Source: a bacterium
Lineage (GTDB): Bacteria > DUMJ01
Length of the DNA: 64,000 nucleotides
Reading direction: 5' to 3'
Assembly: GCA_012839925.1 (NCBI GenBank)
Contig: DUMJ01000083.1
Span: 1-64,000 of the forward strand
A program made the translations under genes and the position numbers. Each line of letters begins with the position of its first letter. The first letter of the stretch is position 1. The notes under the pieces are model-generated. The model did no database searches. It saw nothing but the letters and a program-made list of their open reading frames with translations, and was not told where the DNA came from. Shown here in pieces: positions 38,281 through 49,345 of this stretch.

Positions 38281-39810
38281 ATGTCTGGAATTTATTTATC
38301 ACTGGTAGTGATTATAGTCTTAAACCTTGTAATACTTTCAATACCGTCTCCCTGTTATGCAGGCAGTAAAGATATCTCTATCAGAGATGAGAAGTTTGTC
38401 GATAAAAATGGTAGGGAGGTGATACTTCACGGGATTAATATGGTCTGCAAGGATAAGAGCAGGAACTACATAGGAAATTGGGATGAGATAGACTTTAATA
38501 AATTAAGAGAGTGGGGGATAAACTGTATAAGATTGGGGATTATATGGGACGGTCTGGAACCGTCCCCTGGCTTTATCAATGAAGGATACTTAAAGGGGAT
38601 AGACAGATTTATAGAGTTGTCATCCTGTAATAACATATTTGTAATCTTAGATATGCATCAGGATTTATATACCCATAAATTTGGAGGAGATGGAGCACCA
38701 GAATGGGCTGTCCTAGACGGAGGTAACCCTCATATACATTTTGGAGGTATATGGAGTGATGCCTACTTTACCAGTCCAGCGATAAAAACAGCCTTTGATA
38801 ATTTTTGGAACAATACCTTAATTTCTGATGGTTCAGGATTACAGGACCACTATGCCCTCTGCTGGAAGAGTATCGCAGAAAGGTATAAAGATAATCCAGT
38901 GGTCATAGGATATGACATAATGAACGAGCCTTTTATAGGTTCTGACATAGATAAGGTATGGGAAGCGATGAAGACTAAATTTTTAGAAAAGACCAGATTA
39001 TATAATTCCCTGGAAGAATTAGAAAAAAGCTGGTTTGATCTAAATAAGAGGTTAGAGATAATGAATGAGCTTACAGATATTGAGGATTATAAAGAGATTA
39101 TGGATAGCACTGAGGATATATATAAAGCCTTCGAAGGGGATAAACTTATGCCCTTTTATAGAAAGGTAGTTTCTGCTATCAGAGAGATAGATAAAGGGAC
39201 ACTTTTATTCTTAGAGCCAAGTGTTTCAGCCAATATTGGGGTATATAGCGGAATTGAAAAGATAGATGACCTTCAGGTCTACAGTCCCCACGCATACGAT
39301 CCACTTACAGATTCGCCCTTTATGGAAAATTCAGACTATAATCGTATCTCAGCGATTCTTGGAAGGCATAAGGACACCCAGAACAGGTTGGGAATTCCAA
39401 TGCTTATTGGAGAATGGGGAGCATTTGGAAGGTCTAAAGATGTAAAGGAGATTGCGCTTTTTATAGTGAAAGCTATGGAAGAACTAAAATGTAGTGAAAC
39501 GTACTGGGCTTATTCTGGTTATAGAGAACTGGAAGATAGTGAATATATAGATGCTATCAGACGACCATATCCTGTGTATACAGCTGGGGATTTAGTTTAT
39601 TACAGGTTTGATGCAGAGAGAAGAAGTTTTATCTGTGAATGGAGAGAAGAGACTGATAGTGATACAGTTATATATTTACCAGGGATTTCTAAAGATATTA
39701 AATTACAACCATCATACAGATTTTCTACAGAGAGAGTAGATCAATCTAATGCTGAATATGTAATGATTCCAAGTGATTTCAGAAATAAAAGAATAGAGAT
39801 ATCCCTTTAA
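38281..39810 (+). CDS. GH5 glycosidase, endoglycoceramidase-like
   Basis: 509 residues with a signal peptide (about 1-27). The (beta/alpha)8 domain has LDMHQDLYTHKFGGDGAPEWA (key residues around 124-143), acid/base Glu216 in YDIMNEPF and nucleophile Glu378 in IGEWGAFG; a C-terminal beta domain covers about 420-509. The HQD and C-terminal layout match endoglycoceramidases, which release glycans from glycosphingolipids, though another beta-glycoside is possible. It is expressed from a promoter with two candidate regulator sites and followed 18 bases later by an epimerase gene. Confidence 0.82.
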   Translation: MSGIYLSLVVIIVLNLVILSIPSPCYAGSKDISIRDEKFVDKNGREVILHGINMVCKDKSRNYIGNWDEIDFNKLREWGINCIRLGIIWDGLEPSPGFINEGYLKGIDRFIELSSCNNIFVILDMHQDLYTHKFGGDGAPEWAVLDGGNPHIHFGGIWSDAYFTSPAIKTAFDNFWNNTLISDGSGLQDHYALCWKSIAERYKDNPVVIGYDIMNEPFIGSDIDKVWEAMKTKFLEKTRLYNSLEELEKSWFDLNKRLEIMNELTDIEDYKEIMDSTEDIYKAFEGDKLMPFYRKVVSAIREIDKGTLLFLEPSVSANIGVYSGIEKIDDLQVYSPHAYDPLTDSPFMENSDYNRISAILGRHKDTQNRLGIPMLIGEWGAFGRSKDVKEIALFIVKAMEELKCSETYWAYSGYRELEDSEYIDAIRRPYPVYTAGDLVYYRFDAERRSFICEWREETDSDTVIYLPGISKDIKLQPSYRFSTERVDQSNAEYVMIPSDFRNKRIEISL

Positions 39811-39828
39811 GATTGGAGAGCCAGAAGG

Positions 39829-40806
39829 ATGATAGGAGTAATAGGGGCAACAGGACATTTAGGGAATGTCCTTACAAAAGAGCTCATAAAGAGAGGTTTC
39901 AAGGTAAGAGCAATTATACCTCAAGGAGAAAATGTAGCCCATATAAAGGATGACCAGGTTGAGGTATACAGGGCAGATATTACTGATCTGTCCGTCATCA
40001 CTGCCGCTATCGCAGGACTTGAATATGTCTTCCACTGTGCTGGCATTATTAATATCTCAAGCGGGAATAAAGACCTGATGTACAGAGTAAATGTGGAAGG
40101 AACAAAAAATGTTATTAAAGCCTGTATCAGTAATAATATTAAACGACTTATATATACCAGCTCTGTCCACGCTATAGCTGCTCCTGATAAAGGAATAATT
40201 GATGAATCCCGTGAAATCAACCCAGATAAAGTCTATGGCTTTTACGCAAAGACAAAGGCATTAGCTACACTTGCCATGTTAGAATCGGCAAGATCTGATC
40301 TTGACGCTGTCATTCTATGCCCTTCAGGAATTATAGGTCCTTTTGATTATAAGACGTCTGAGATTGGGCAGTTGATTCTGGATTTTGTAAATAGAAGGTT
40401 AAAAGCTTATATTGATGGAGCATATAATTTTGTCGATGTTAGAGATGTAGCAGCTGGACACATTAACGCTATGGAAAAGGCTAGAAGAGGAGAGATATAC
40501 ATTTTAGGAGGAGAAACTATTTCTGTATTTGATATTTTAACTCTTCTTGAGTCTATAACCGGAATAAAAAAACCAAAAATAAAGATACCATACTGTATAG
40601 CTTATGCAATATCTCCCTTTACCCCAATATATTACTCTATAGTTAAGACGAAACCTCTTTTCACCACCTATTCGATTAAGGTCCTGCGTTCAAATGCCAA
40701 TATATCCAGTAAAAAGGCTATAACTGAGTTAAATTACTCTTTTAGACCTGTAAGAGAAACTATCAGAGATGCATACTGCTGGTTTAAAGAGCAGGGTAAA
40801 ATATGA
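39829..40806 (+). CDS. NAD-dependent epimerase/dehydratase (extended SDR)
   Basis: 325 residues: N-terminal GVIGATGHLGNVLTKEL Rossmann motif, FHCAGIINI, and the catalytic pair YTSSVHA...YGFYAKTKA (Tyr and Lys of YxxxK at about 138-142). Dihydroflavonol reductase-like or sugar nucleotide epimerases resemble it; substrate unknown. It is second in the GH5 operon. Confidence 0.83.
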   Translation: MIGVIGATGHLGNVLTKELIKRGFKVRAIIPQGENVAHIKDDQVEVYRADITDLSVITAAIAGLEYVFHCAGIINISSGNKDLMYRVNVEGTKNVIKACISNNIKRLIYTSSVHAIAAPDKGIIDESREINPDKVYGFYAKTKALATLAMLESARSDLDAVILCPSGIIGPFDYKTSEIGQLILDFVNRRLKAYIDGAYNFVDVRDVAAGHINAMEKARRGEIYILGGETISVFDILTLLESITGIKKPKIKIPYCIAYAISPFTPIYYSIVKTKPLFTTYSIKVLRSNANISSKKAITELNYSFRPVRETIRDAYCWFKEQGKI

Positions 40807-40834
40807 AGGTAGAATTTTGAAGAACGTCGCGCCC

Positions 40835-40863
40835 TTGACAACCTAAAAATTATAACCTATAAT
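40835..40863 (+). promoter_or_regulatory. Perfect-consensus sigma-70 promoter of a small RNA unit
   Basis: TTGACA (40835-40840), 17-base spacer, TATAAT (40858-40863): every position matches the consensus. It fires toward a strong terminator about 65 bases on. Confidence 0.85.
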
Positions 40864-40869
40864 GTTTAC

Positions 40870-40959
40870 GTCAAATTGATTACCTATTAATGGATGCTGA
40901 ATGGCTCTTAAATGGGTATAAATGGGCAGGGTAGGATTCTCTGAGTCCTACCCTTTTTT
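40870..40959 (+). ncRNA. Predicted small RNA (about 90 nt)
   Basis: The predicted transcript runs from about 40870 to the T-run of a rho-independent terminator. It includes a short direct repeat (AAATGGG twice, 3 bases apart). A 14-codon frame from the ATG at about 40890 (MDAEWLLNGYKWAG) ends in a TAG within the terminator stem but has no Shine-Dalgarno. No plus-strand gene follows. It does not resemble SRP, 6S, tmRNA or RNase P RNA. Confidence 0.6.
40929..40959 (+). terminator. Rho-independent terminator
   Basis: Stem GGGTAGGA/TCCTACCC, 9-base loop, then six T. It ends at the stop codon of the convergent NYN-domain gene. Confidence 0.85.
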
Positions 40960-41458
40960 ATATGTGTATTTTTTCCAGATAAGGCTTCAGTTCAGACAGG
41001 TCTATATATTTGTCAGCTGCGTTTCTCAGTTCTATAGCTATATGCCCCAGAGTAGATACAACTACTATCTCCTTACCCATTACGCGCAGGTATTCTATAA
41101 CTCCCTCAAAATCACTGTCTCCTGAAAACAGGTAGGACTCGTCATAATGAGAGGCAGTAAGGATGAGGTCCAATGTCATTTCAACATCCATATTACTCTT
41201 CTGCTTCTCTTCATTATCCTGAGAGGAGATGGTTTTTAAAGGTTTCTTTCTAACCGTATACCCTATCAATGTTAGAGCCTTAAGAAAATTTTCCTGATTC
41301 TGATCGTTAACATCATACCCTGAATAATAGAACGCATTATAAAAATCACTCTCTCCCCTGAAATATCTGAGTAACTTTTCAAAATCTACATTCCATTTTA
41401 ATTTTCTTTGGACAAAATAGAGATTATTTCCATCTATAAATAAAGCCCTTCTTCCCAT
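40958..41458 (-). CDS. NYN domain (PIN-like) putative RNase
   Basis: 166 residues of the LabA/DUF88 NYN family: N-terminal ALFIDGNNLY with the catalytic Asp, central Asp segments NMDVEMTLDLI and LFSGDSDFEGVIEYL, C-terminal LSELKPYLEK. NYN proteins are predicted or proven metal-dependent ribonucleases. It has its own promoter (41497-41524) and stands alone, convergent with the predicted small RNA; the RNA target is unknown. Confidence 0.87.
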   Translation of the reverse strand: MGRRALFIDGNNLYFVQRKLKWNVDFEKLLRYFRGESDFYNAFYYSGYDVNDQNQENFLKALTLIGYTVRKKPLKTISSQDNEEKQKSNMDVEMTLDLILTASHYDESYLFSGDSDFEGVIEYLRVMGKEIVVVSTLGHIAIELRNAADKYIDLSELKPYLEKIHI

Positions 41459-41496
41459 ATAATGAAATTTTCCTCCTTAAAGGATTCATTAAAACA

Positions 41497-41524
41497 ATTT
41501 TAACCTTCTCAGCTATTCTGTCAA
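41497..41524 (-). promoter_or_regulatory. Promoter of the NYN-domain gene
   Basis: Minus strand: TTGACA (41519-41524), 16-base spacer, TAAAAT (41497-41502), about 40 bases before the start codon with GGAGG between. Confidence 0.65.
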
Positions 41525-41580
41525 TAGTCTAAGAAAATGTTAGGGGAAGGAAATGAAACATATGAGATTAATTTGTATCC

Positions 41581-41610
41581 TGTAGGGGCAATTCATGAAT
41601 TGCCCCTACA
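41581..41610. repeat. Perfect 30-bp intergenic palindrome
   Basis: Arms TGTAGGGGCAATTCA and its exact complement with no loop. Such GGGGCAATTC-ATGAATTGCCCC palindromes are dispersed intergenic repeats in many environmental bacteria; one copy is here. Confidence 0.75.
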
Positions 41611-41643
41611 ATTTCGTCTTTTATAATAAAAACACCATGCCTT

Positions 41644-41804
41644 TATCCTCCCTCCCCCATCTCGGGGGAACGCTCTTACTTCTCACCCTCACCCCTACCC
41701 TCTCCCGTCAAGGGAGAGGGAAATAGGGGAGTCCATCAGGGGAACGTTCTCTTTTCTTCCGCCCCCATCTCGGGGGAGGATAGAGGTGGGGGGAGGGAGA
41801 TAGG
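41644..41804. repeat. Nested inverted-repeat element, C/G-biased
   Basis: A 160-bp stretch unlike its AT-rich surroundings: CCCCCATCTCGGGGG hairpins near both ends (41655 and 41762 areas), a central CCCTCTCCC-GTCAA-GGGAGAGGG hairpin (41698-41720), and pyrimidine-rich left/purine-rich right flanks that pair. It looks like a palindromic REP- or MITE-like intergenic repeat. No gene is visible in the 41459-41926 gap. Confidence 0.65.
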
Positions 41805-41819
41805 TCAGAACTATTTACC

Positions 41820-44609
<2,790 letters not shown>

Positions 44610-44613
<4 letters not shown>

Positions 44614-44891
44614 GGAAATCAGAAAAAATTATCCTTTTATTTTTTATAATTGCATTTCTGGGAATCACAACAAGGTCTACCTTTATTATCCTAAAAGAGA
44701 TAAAGGATAGCGAAATAAGAATCTCCCAGCTTAAAGAGCATTTGAACAAACTAAGAGATGAGAATGTTAAATTAAGAGAGGAAATCTATAGATTAAAATA
44801 TGATAATAATTATATTGAGATTCTGGTAAGAGAGGAGTTAGGATGGATAAGACCTGGAGAGATCCTGTGTATTCCGGTACAAAACCAGTAG
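44610..44891 (+). CDS. Septum formation initiator, FtsB/DivIC family
   Basis: 93 residues starting with TTG that overlaps the pyruvate kinase stop. One membrane helix (about 7-24), a coiled coil (about 30-68, SEIRISQLKEHLNKLRDENVKL region) and the family end-motif VREELGWIRPGEIL. It is a divisome subunit. The order eno-(pyk)-ftsB-S1 is common in Clostridia and other bacteria. Confidence 0.88.
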
Positions 44892-45226
44892 AGAATCAAA
44901 TCGTAGAAGGAAGAGTTAAGAAAATTACTAAATTTGGTGCATTTTTGCTACTTAGCGATGGAAGAGAGGCATTCTTACATATCTCTGAGATAGATAGTTC
45001 TTATGTGAAAGATGTCTCAGATTATCTCCACGAGGGGGATAAAGTAAAAGCTATAGTTATAGGGCAAAATAAGAAGGGGGAATTAGAGGTCTCTATAAAG
45101 AGAGTTAAGTCTTTAGAAGAGTTCGAGAACAAACTGTCCCATTTTCTAAAACAGAGCGATGAGAAACTTGGAGATTTAAAGAAAAGCCTGGAAGAAAAGT
45201 GGAAGGGTAAACAAAAGAAGTGGTAA
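44843..45226 (+). CDS. S1 RNA-binding domain protein
   Basis: 127 residues: a single S1 domain (VEGRVKKITKFGAFLLLSDG...AFLHISEI, about 22-88) and a basic helical tail ending GKQKKW. It starts 49 bases inside the divisome gene in another frame; GAGGAG lies 5 bases before the ATG, which supports the overlap. Such small S1 proteins bind RNA or ribosomes in Gram-positive bacteria. Confidence 0.87.
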   Translation: MDKTWRDPVYSGTKPVENQIVEGRVKKITKFGAFLLLSDGREAFLHISEIDSSYVKDVSDYLHEGDKVKAIVIGQNKKGELEVSIKRVKSLEEFENKLSHFLKQSDEKLGDLKKSLEEKWKGKQKKW

Positions 45227-45237
45227 ATGGCGTTAAG

Positions 45238-45504
45238 CTAATCAGTTAGCATAGACTTTATCTGTAAGAACCGTATAAGGTCCGTCTTACTTATAATACC
45301 CACCAGTTTATCCTCCTCCATAACGAGTAATCTGCCTGTGGGTCCTCTGTTTATCTTAAGGAAAGCATCAAAAGCTGAATTTCCTGGACCTATTACAAGA
45401 TCAGGAGATAAGGGGCTCATTATTTCTCTAACCGTATGATTCTTCCATTCTTCTCTGGGAAGTCCTTTAATATCATTCAGAGTAAATAATACCAAGAAGT
45501 ACAT
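45238..45504 (-). pseudogene. Detached second CBS domain of the M50 protease (frameshift product)
   Basis: The frame (88 codons) begins inside the protease gene and encodes TLNDIKGLPREEW, VREIMSPLSPDLVI, GRLLVMEEDKLVGIISKTDLIRFL: exactly the second half of the CBS pair normally fused to site-2 protease-like M50 enzymes. Removing one T from the TTT at 45484-45486 joins the frames as LLGIITLNDIK. It is either a real frameshift, an assembly error, or a separately made fragment. Confidence 0.75.
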
Positions 45505-46357
45505 CCCCCCACATTACAGGAAAAGCCACATATTTATATGAGAGGAGATAGTCAGAGACAAGCTGTTCAATAGTGATATTTGGTGGAACAGATTTAACAT
45601 CCCTGGTCATGAGGTCTTCCACTTTAGCATCCACAAAGGCTTCTTTTATGTCTATTTCCCTCTCCCCAGATATTGCACCTTGATTTAAGAACCATCCTAT
45701 AAATATAAACCAGAGACCACTTAATAATTGACCGGCAAGAATGAAATAAAATCCCAAGAACATTATCATAGTTGCAAGGGTTATTCCAATACCTGCTGAT
45801 ATTCTGGTAGCTTTTTTAAAGTTCTTGAACAGCATCCAGAGTATAGCTCTCAGCACCCTACCACCATCAAGTGGAAAGGCTGGAATTATGTTAAATCCAG
45901 CCAGAATCAGGTTTATCCTGTAAAGATAGATTACAGCTCCTCCTACAGGAGAGGATGGATTGAAGGCAAATTTGGAGATTAAGAAAAAAATCAAAGATAA
46001 AAGGGCGCTGGTAAGAGGACCTACTATTGATATAAGGAGTTCATCCCTAGCAGATTTGGGTTCTCCCTCCATCTCTGCTACACCCCCGAAGAGGAATAGG
46101 GTAATACGTTTTATCTTCAGACCAAGCTTTAAAGCTATATATGAGTGCATAAATTCATGAAGAAAGACACAGAAAAAGAGTATTAGAGATGCAATAGCCC
46201 CAATTATCCAGTTTACTAGAGGAGAACTATAAAGAGTATAGTTGGGAAGATAACTTGTAGCTAAGGTAGTGGTTATAAGACCGAATACTATAACCCAGGT
46301 ATAATGGACCTCTACCGGAATTCCAGATATATTCCCTATCCTTAAACTCCCTTTCAT
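45473..46357 (-). CDS. M50 site-2 protease-like metalloprotease, C-terminally truncated
   Basis: 294 residues with six membrane segments. Zinc motif H67-E-F-M-H71 in FLHEFMHSYIALKLG and the second motif NIIPAFPLDGGRVLRAI. The C-terminus has the first CBS domain (VEDLMTRDVKSVPPNITIEQLV) and ends prematurely at IIYSE because of a one-base shift; the second CBS domain continues in another frame to 45238. The catalytic part is intact. Family members cut membrane-bound regulators; CBS domains bind adenosyl ligands. Confidence 0.88.
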   Translation of the reverse strand: MKGSLRIGNISGIPVEVHYTWVIVFGLITTTLATSYLPNYTLYSSPLVNWIIGAIASLILFFCVFLHEFMHSYIALKLGLKIKRITLFLFGGVAEMEGEPKSARDELLISIVGPLTSALLSLIFFLISKFAFNPSSPVGGAVIYLYRINLILAGFNIIPAFPLDGGRVLRAILWMLFKNFKKATRISAGIGITLATMIMFLGFYFILAGQLLSGLWFIFIGWFLNQGAISGEREIDIKEAFVDAKVEDLMTRDVKSVPPNITIEQLVSDYLLSYKYVAFPVMWGDVLLGIIYSE

Positions 46358-46438
46358 AGGAAAAACTTACTCCCTCCTAATTATTATTCAACCTCATAAT
46401 ACCACCATACAGGAGTAAAATCTACTCTTAAGGGATAA

Positions 46439-46466
46439 AGCGTGGTAAGGATATCCTTACCACGCT
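46439..46466. terminator. Perfect hairpin after the GH78 gene
   Basis: 28-bp palindrome with 14-bp arms (AGCGTGGTAAGGAT) just downstream of the rhamnosidase stop; on the minus strand TTTAT follows. Likely terminator for GH78 transcripts. Confidence 0.65.
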
Positions 46467-46473
46467 AAAAAAT

Positions 46474-49278
46474 CTACTTTGCTTTAATATTAAATAAAAA
46501 TCTCCCCGAACCCAAAGTGAAACTCAAAAGGTCCAGTTCCTCTTTAACGCTATATACACCATCCACCTTTTCTATCCAGGTACTATTTGACCAGATCACT
46601 CTATCATCCTCTTCGACCACAAGAGGTGTATACAGTTTGGGTATCCTGAGTTCTCCCTCTACGTTGACAGGTAAAACTACTACAAGTTTTACTGAGTCTT
46701 CCAGTTTTTCCCAGTTTACATCTATAGTTCCCTTGGGGGTGCAGATAGATGCCCTTACATATTTCAAATCTTCCAGTATCTTTGGCTCCAATAACACCTT
46801 ATCCCAGCCCGGGGCTATACACTTTATACCTCCGAGAGACTTGTAGAACCATGGATCTACAGTACCAAACATTATATGATTATGGGAATTCATTCCACCA
46901 GAGGTGAGTTTTTCCCATCTCTCCCACACAGTAGTTGCACCCTCTTCTATCATATATCCCCAGCCTGGATAAGTCCTCTGAGTAGCTATCTTATATGCTA
47001 TGTCAACATAACCATTCTCAGTCAAAACATCAAATATATATCTTGTACCGACTATCCCTGTGTCCAGATGGTAATCATGATTATTCTTTATATCATTTAT
47101 TAACGCATTTAAGATTGTCTCCTTTTTATCCTCAGGAACCATATTAAGATATAGAGGGAGGATGTTTATAGTCTGACTTGTAAATGTTGTTGCAAATATC
47201 CCTTGCTGCATAAATTGTTTCATCCTTTCCCTCTCATCCGGATCCATAGCAGATAAAATCATCTCTATAATCTGGGAAGCCATCTCTTCTGATATATTTG
47301 GCTTTATAGAAACAGCATAGGACCTCTCTTTTAAATATTGCTTATTAAATGCAGCCTTTATGTCTTCTGCCAGCTTAGAATATTTAGTATGATCTTCTCT
47401 TTTACCCAGAATATCTGCTATCCTGGAGAGGGTCAATGTATCATTGTAATAGCACCAGGTAGAAACAAGTTCTCCAGAGAGGTCTTTAGCCCTTATGCTT
47501 CCTGGAGGACACCAGTCTCCATACTTGGAGAATCTCAAAATATTATCAGGTGCAAGTCCAGTTAAGAAATCTACATATTTCTTTAACCCTTCATAGTGGT
47601 CCTTCAATACCTCGGTATCCCCGTAGTACTGGTAGAGATACCAGGCTATAGTGATATAGGCGGTTCCCCAGGCAGGGTCTGCTGGATAGATACTCCAGTA
47701 TGGCGGGACAACATCAGAGACACTCCCATTCTCCTTCTGAGCATCTTTTATATCATCAAGATATTTTATATAAAAGCTAGCCATATCAAAATTATAAATA
47801 GCCTCTTCTACTGTAAGTTGAGCATCTCCCATCCATCCCATCCTCTCATCCCTCTGCGGACAGTCTGTCGGTATGCTCATAAGGTTACTCAACTGACCCC
47901 ACAGGATATTCCCGTGTATCTTATTAATCAGCTCGTTGGAACAATTAAACTCTCCCACCTGACGTACAGAGGAATAGACAACACAACCTTCAAGGGTATC
48001 AAGGGTAGGAACACCTGGAAATCCGGTAAGCTCCACATAACGGAAGCCGTGATATGTAAATCTTGGCTCATATATCTCCAAGCCATCACCCCTGGTGATG
48101 TAGATATCAGTAGCCCTTGCCCCTCTGGTAGGTGTAAGATTTATATTCCCATCGTCATATATAAGCTCGGCAAATCTAAGCTTTATCTCTGTCCCTTCCG
48201 GACCATTCACATATAATCTTACCCAACCGGTGAAGTTCTGCCCAAAATCATATACGTATACCCCTGGCTTTGGACTTATAATCTTTTGCGGCTTCAACGT
48301 CTTAATAACCTTTACAGGGGGCATAAGCTCAGCTACCAATCTTCCCCCCGGAGGGTCGACCAGCTTTACCTTTTCCCAGTTAACATCATTAAAATCTGAC
48401 AGATTCCAGGATGGTATCTCTCTCCTTGCATCATAATCTTCACCGTAATATATTCCATTTGCCTTTATTGGTCCATAACTTGTCTTCCAGGTATCATCAC
48501 TGACAACCACTTCAGTAGTTCCATCCAGATATTCTATCTCAAGTTGCAAGATCATCCTGGGAAAATCATACCCGTAATCTTTAACATATCTTCCATTCCC
48601 CAGCATAACACCAATGGCATTAGCTCCGGTGTTCAATTCATCTGTAACGTCATATATAGAGTATAAAACTCTCTTTTTATAATCTGTCTGCCCAGGATCG
48701 AGGACCTTATCTCCGATACGTTTACCGTTTATATAGAGCTCATAAAATCCAAGACCAGAAACGTAAACCCTCGCCCTCTTTATCTGTTTTTCTGCCTTGA
48801 ATGTCTTTCTAAATAGTGCAGAGTAAGGGATTGTATAACTTCTAGCAAACGGAATATCCTCTGAACCGATATGGATATACTCATAAGACTCTCTACCTAT
48901 CCATTTAGCCTTCCAATCATCTTCACTAATTAACCCCATTTCAAAAGTAGCTGCATCACTGAATGGACTCATATTACCCTTACTGTCCCACCATCTTACC
49001 TTCCAGTAATAAGTCTTCCTGCTTTCCAGTGCTGGACCATTGTAAACAATCAACTGCGTATTAGAAATAACTTTTCCTGTGTCCCAGACATCTCCAGTAT
49101 TACTCGCTATACTCTCTGGAGAACTGGAAACAATTACCTGATAGGCGGACTGTTTTTCTCCTCGATCAGAATGTTCCAGAATCCAGGATAATCTGGGATT
49201 TTTCCTGTCAACCCCCAGGGGATTCACACAGTACTCGCATCTCAGATTGATAGGTGCACAGGGTCCTCTCTTTTTCAT
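46474..49278 (-). CDS. Alpha-L-rhamnosidase, GH78
   Basis: 934 residues with the full GH78 layout: N-terminal fibronectin-like and carbohydrate-binding domains (to about 400, with GLGFYELYINGKRIGDKVLDPG), the (alpha/alpha)6 catalytic barrel with SIPTDCPQRDERMGWMGDAQ (general acid region, about 472-491), GATTVWERWEKL and a C-terminal beta domain. It removes terminal rhamnose. No signal peptide, so it works on imported oligosaccharides, like the sulfatases. It lies downstream of an ABC permease gene and has a possible own promoter. Confidence 0.93.
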   Translation of the reverse strand: MKKRGPCAPINLRCEYCVNPLGVDRKNPRLSWILEHSDRGEKQSAYQVIVSSSPESIASNTGDVWDTGKVISNTQLIVYNGPALESRKTYYWKVRWWDSKGNMSPFSDAATFEMGLISEDDWKAKWIGRESYEYIHIGSEDIPFARSYTIPYSALFRKTFKAEKQIKRARVYVSGLGFYELYINGKRIGDKVLDPGQTDYKKRVLYSIYDVTDELNTGANAIGVMLGNGRYVKDYGYDFPRMILQLEIEYLDGTTEVVVSDDTWKTSYGPIKANGIYYGEDYDARREIPSWNLSDFNDVNWEKVKLVDPPGGRLVAELMPPVKVIKTLKPQKIISPKPGVYVYDFGQNFTGWVRLYVNGPEGTEIKLRFAELIYDDGNINLTPTRGARATDIYITRGDGLEIYEPRFTYHGFRYVELTGFPGVPTLDTLEGCVVYSSVRQVGEFNCSNELINKIHGNILWGQLSNLMSIPTDCPQRDERMGWMGDAQLTVEEAIYNFDMASFYIKYLDDIKDAQKENGSVSDVVPPYWSIYPADPAWGTAYITIAWYLYQYYGDTEVLKDHYEGLKKYVDFLTGLAPDNILRFSKYGDWCPPGSIRAKDLSGELVSTWCYYNDTLTLSRIADILGKREDHTKYSKLAEDIKAAFNKQYLKERSYAVSIKPNISEEMASQIIEMILSAMDPDERERMKQFMQQGIFATTFTSQTINILPLYLNMVPEDKKETILNALINDIKNNHDYHLDTGIVGTRYIFDVLTENGYVDIAYKIATQRTYPGWGYMIEEGATTVWERWEKLTSGGMNSHNHIMFGTVDPWFYKSLGGIKCIAPGWDKVLLEPKILEDLKYVRASICTPKGTIDVNWEKLEDSVKLVVVLPVNVEGELRIPKLYTPLVVEEDDRVIWSNSTWIEKVDGVYSVKEELDLLSFTLGSGRFLFNIKAK

Positions 49279-49316
49279 ATCTCTTTTCCTCCTTTTTCTT
49301 TAATATTACCTTTCTC

Positions 49317-49344
49317 ATTCTATCACAGGTTTATATAAATGCAA
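49317..49344 (-). promoter_or_regulatory. Possible promoter of the GH78 gene
   Basis: Minus strand: TTGCAT (49339-49344), 16-base spacer, TAGAAT (49317-49322), about 38 bases before the start codon, with GGAGG between. Confidence 0.45.
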
Positions 49345-49345
49345 T

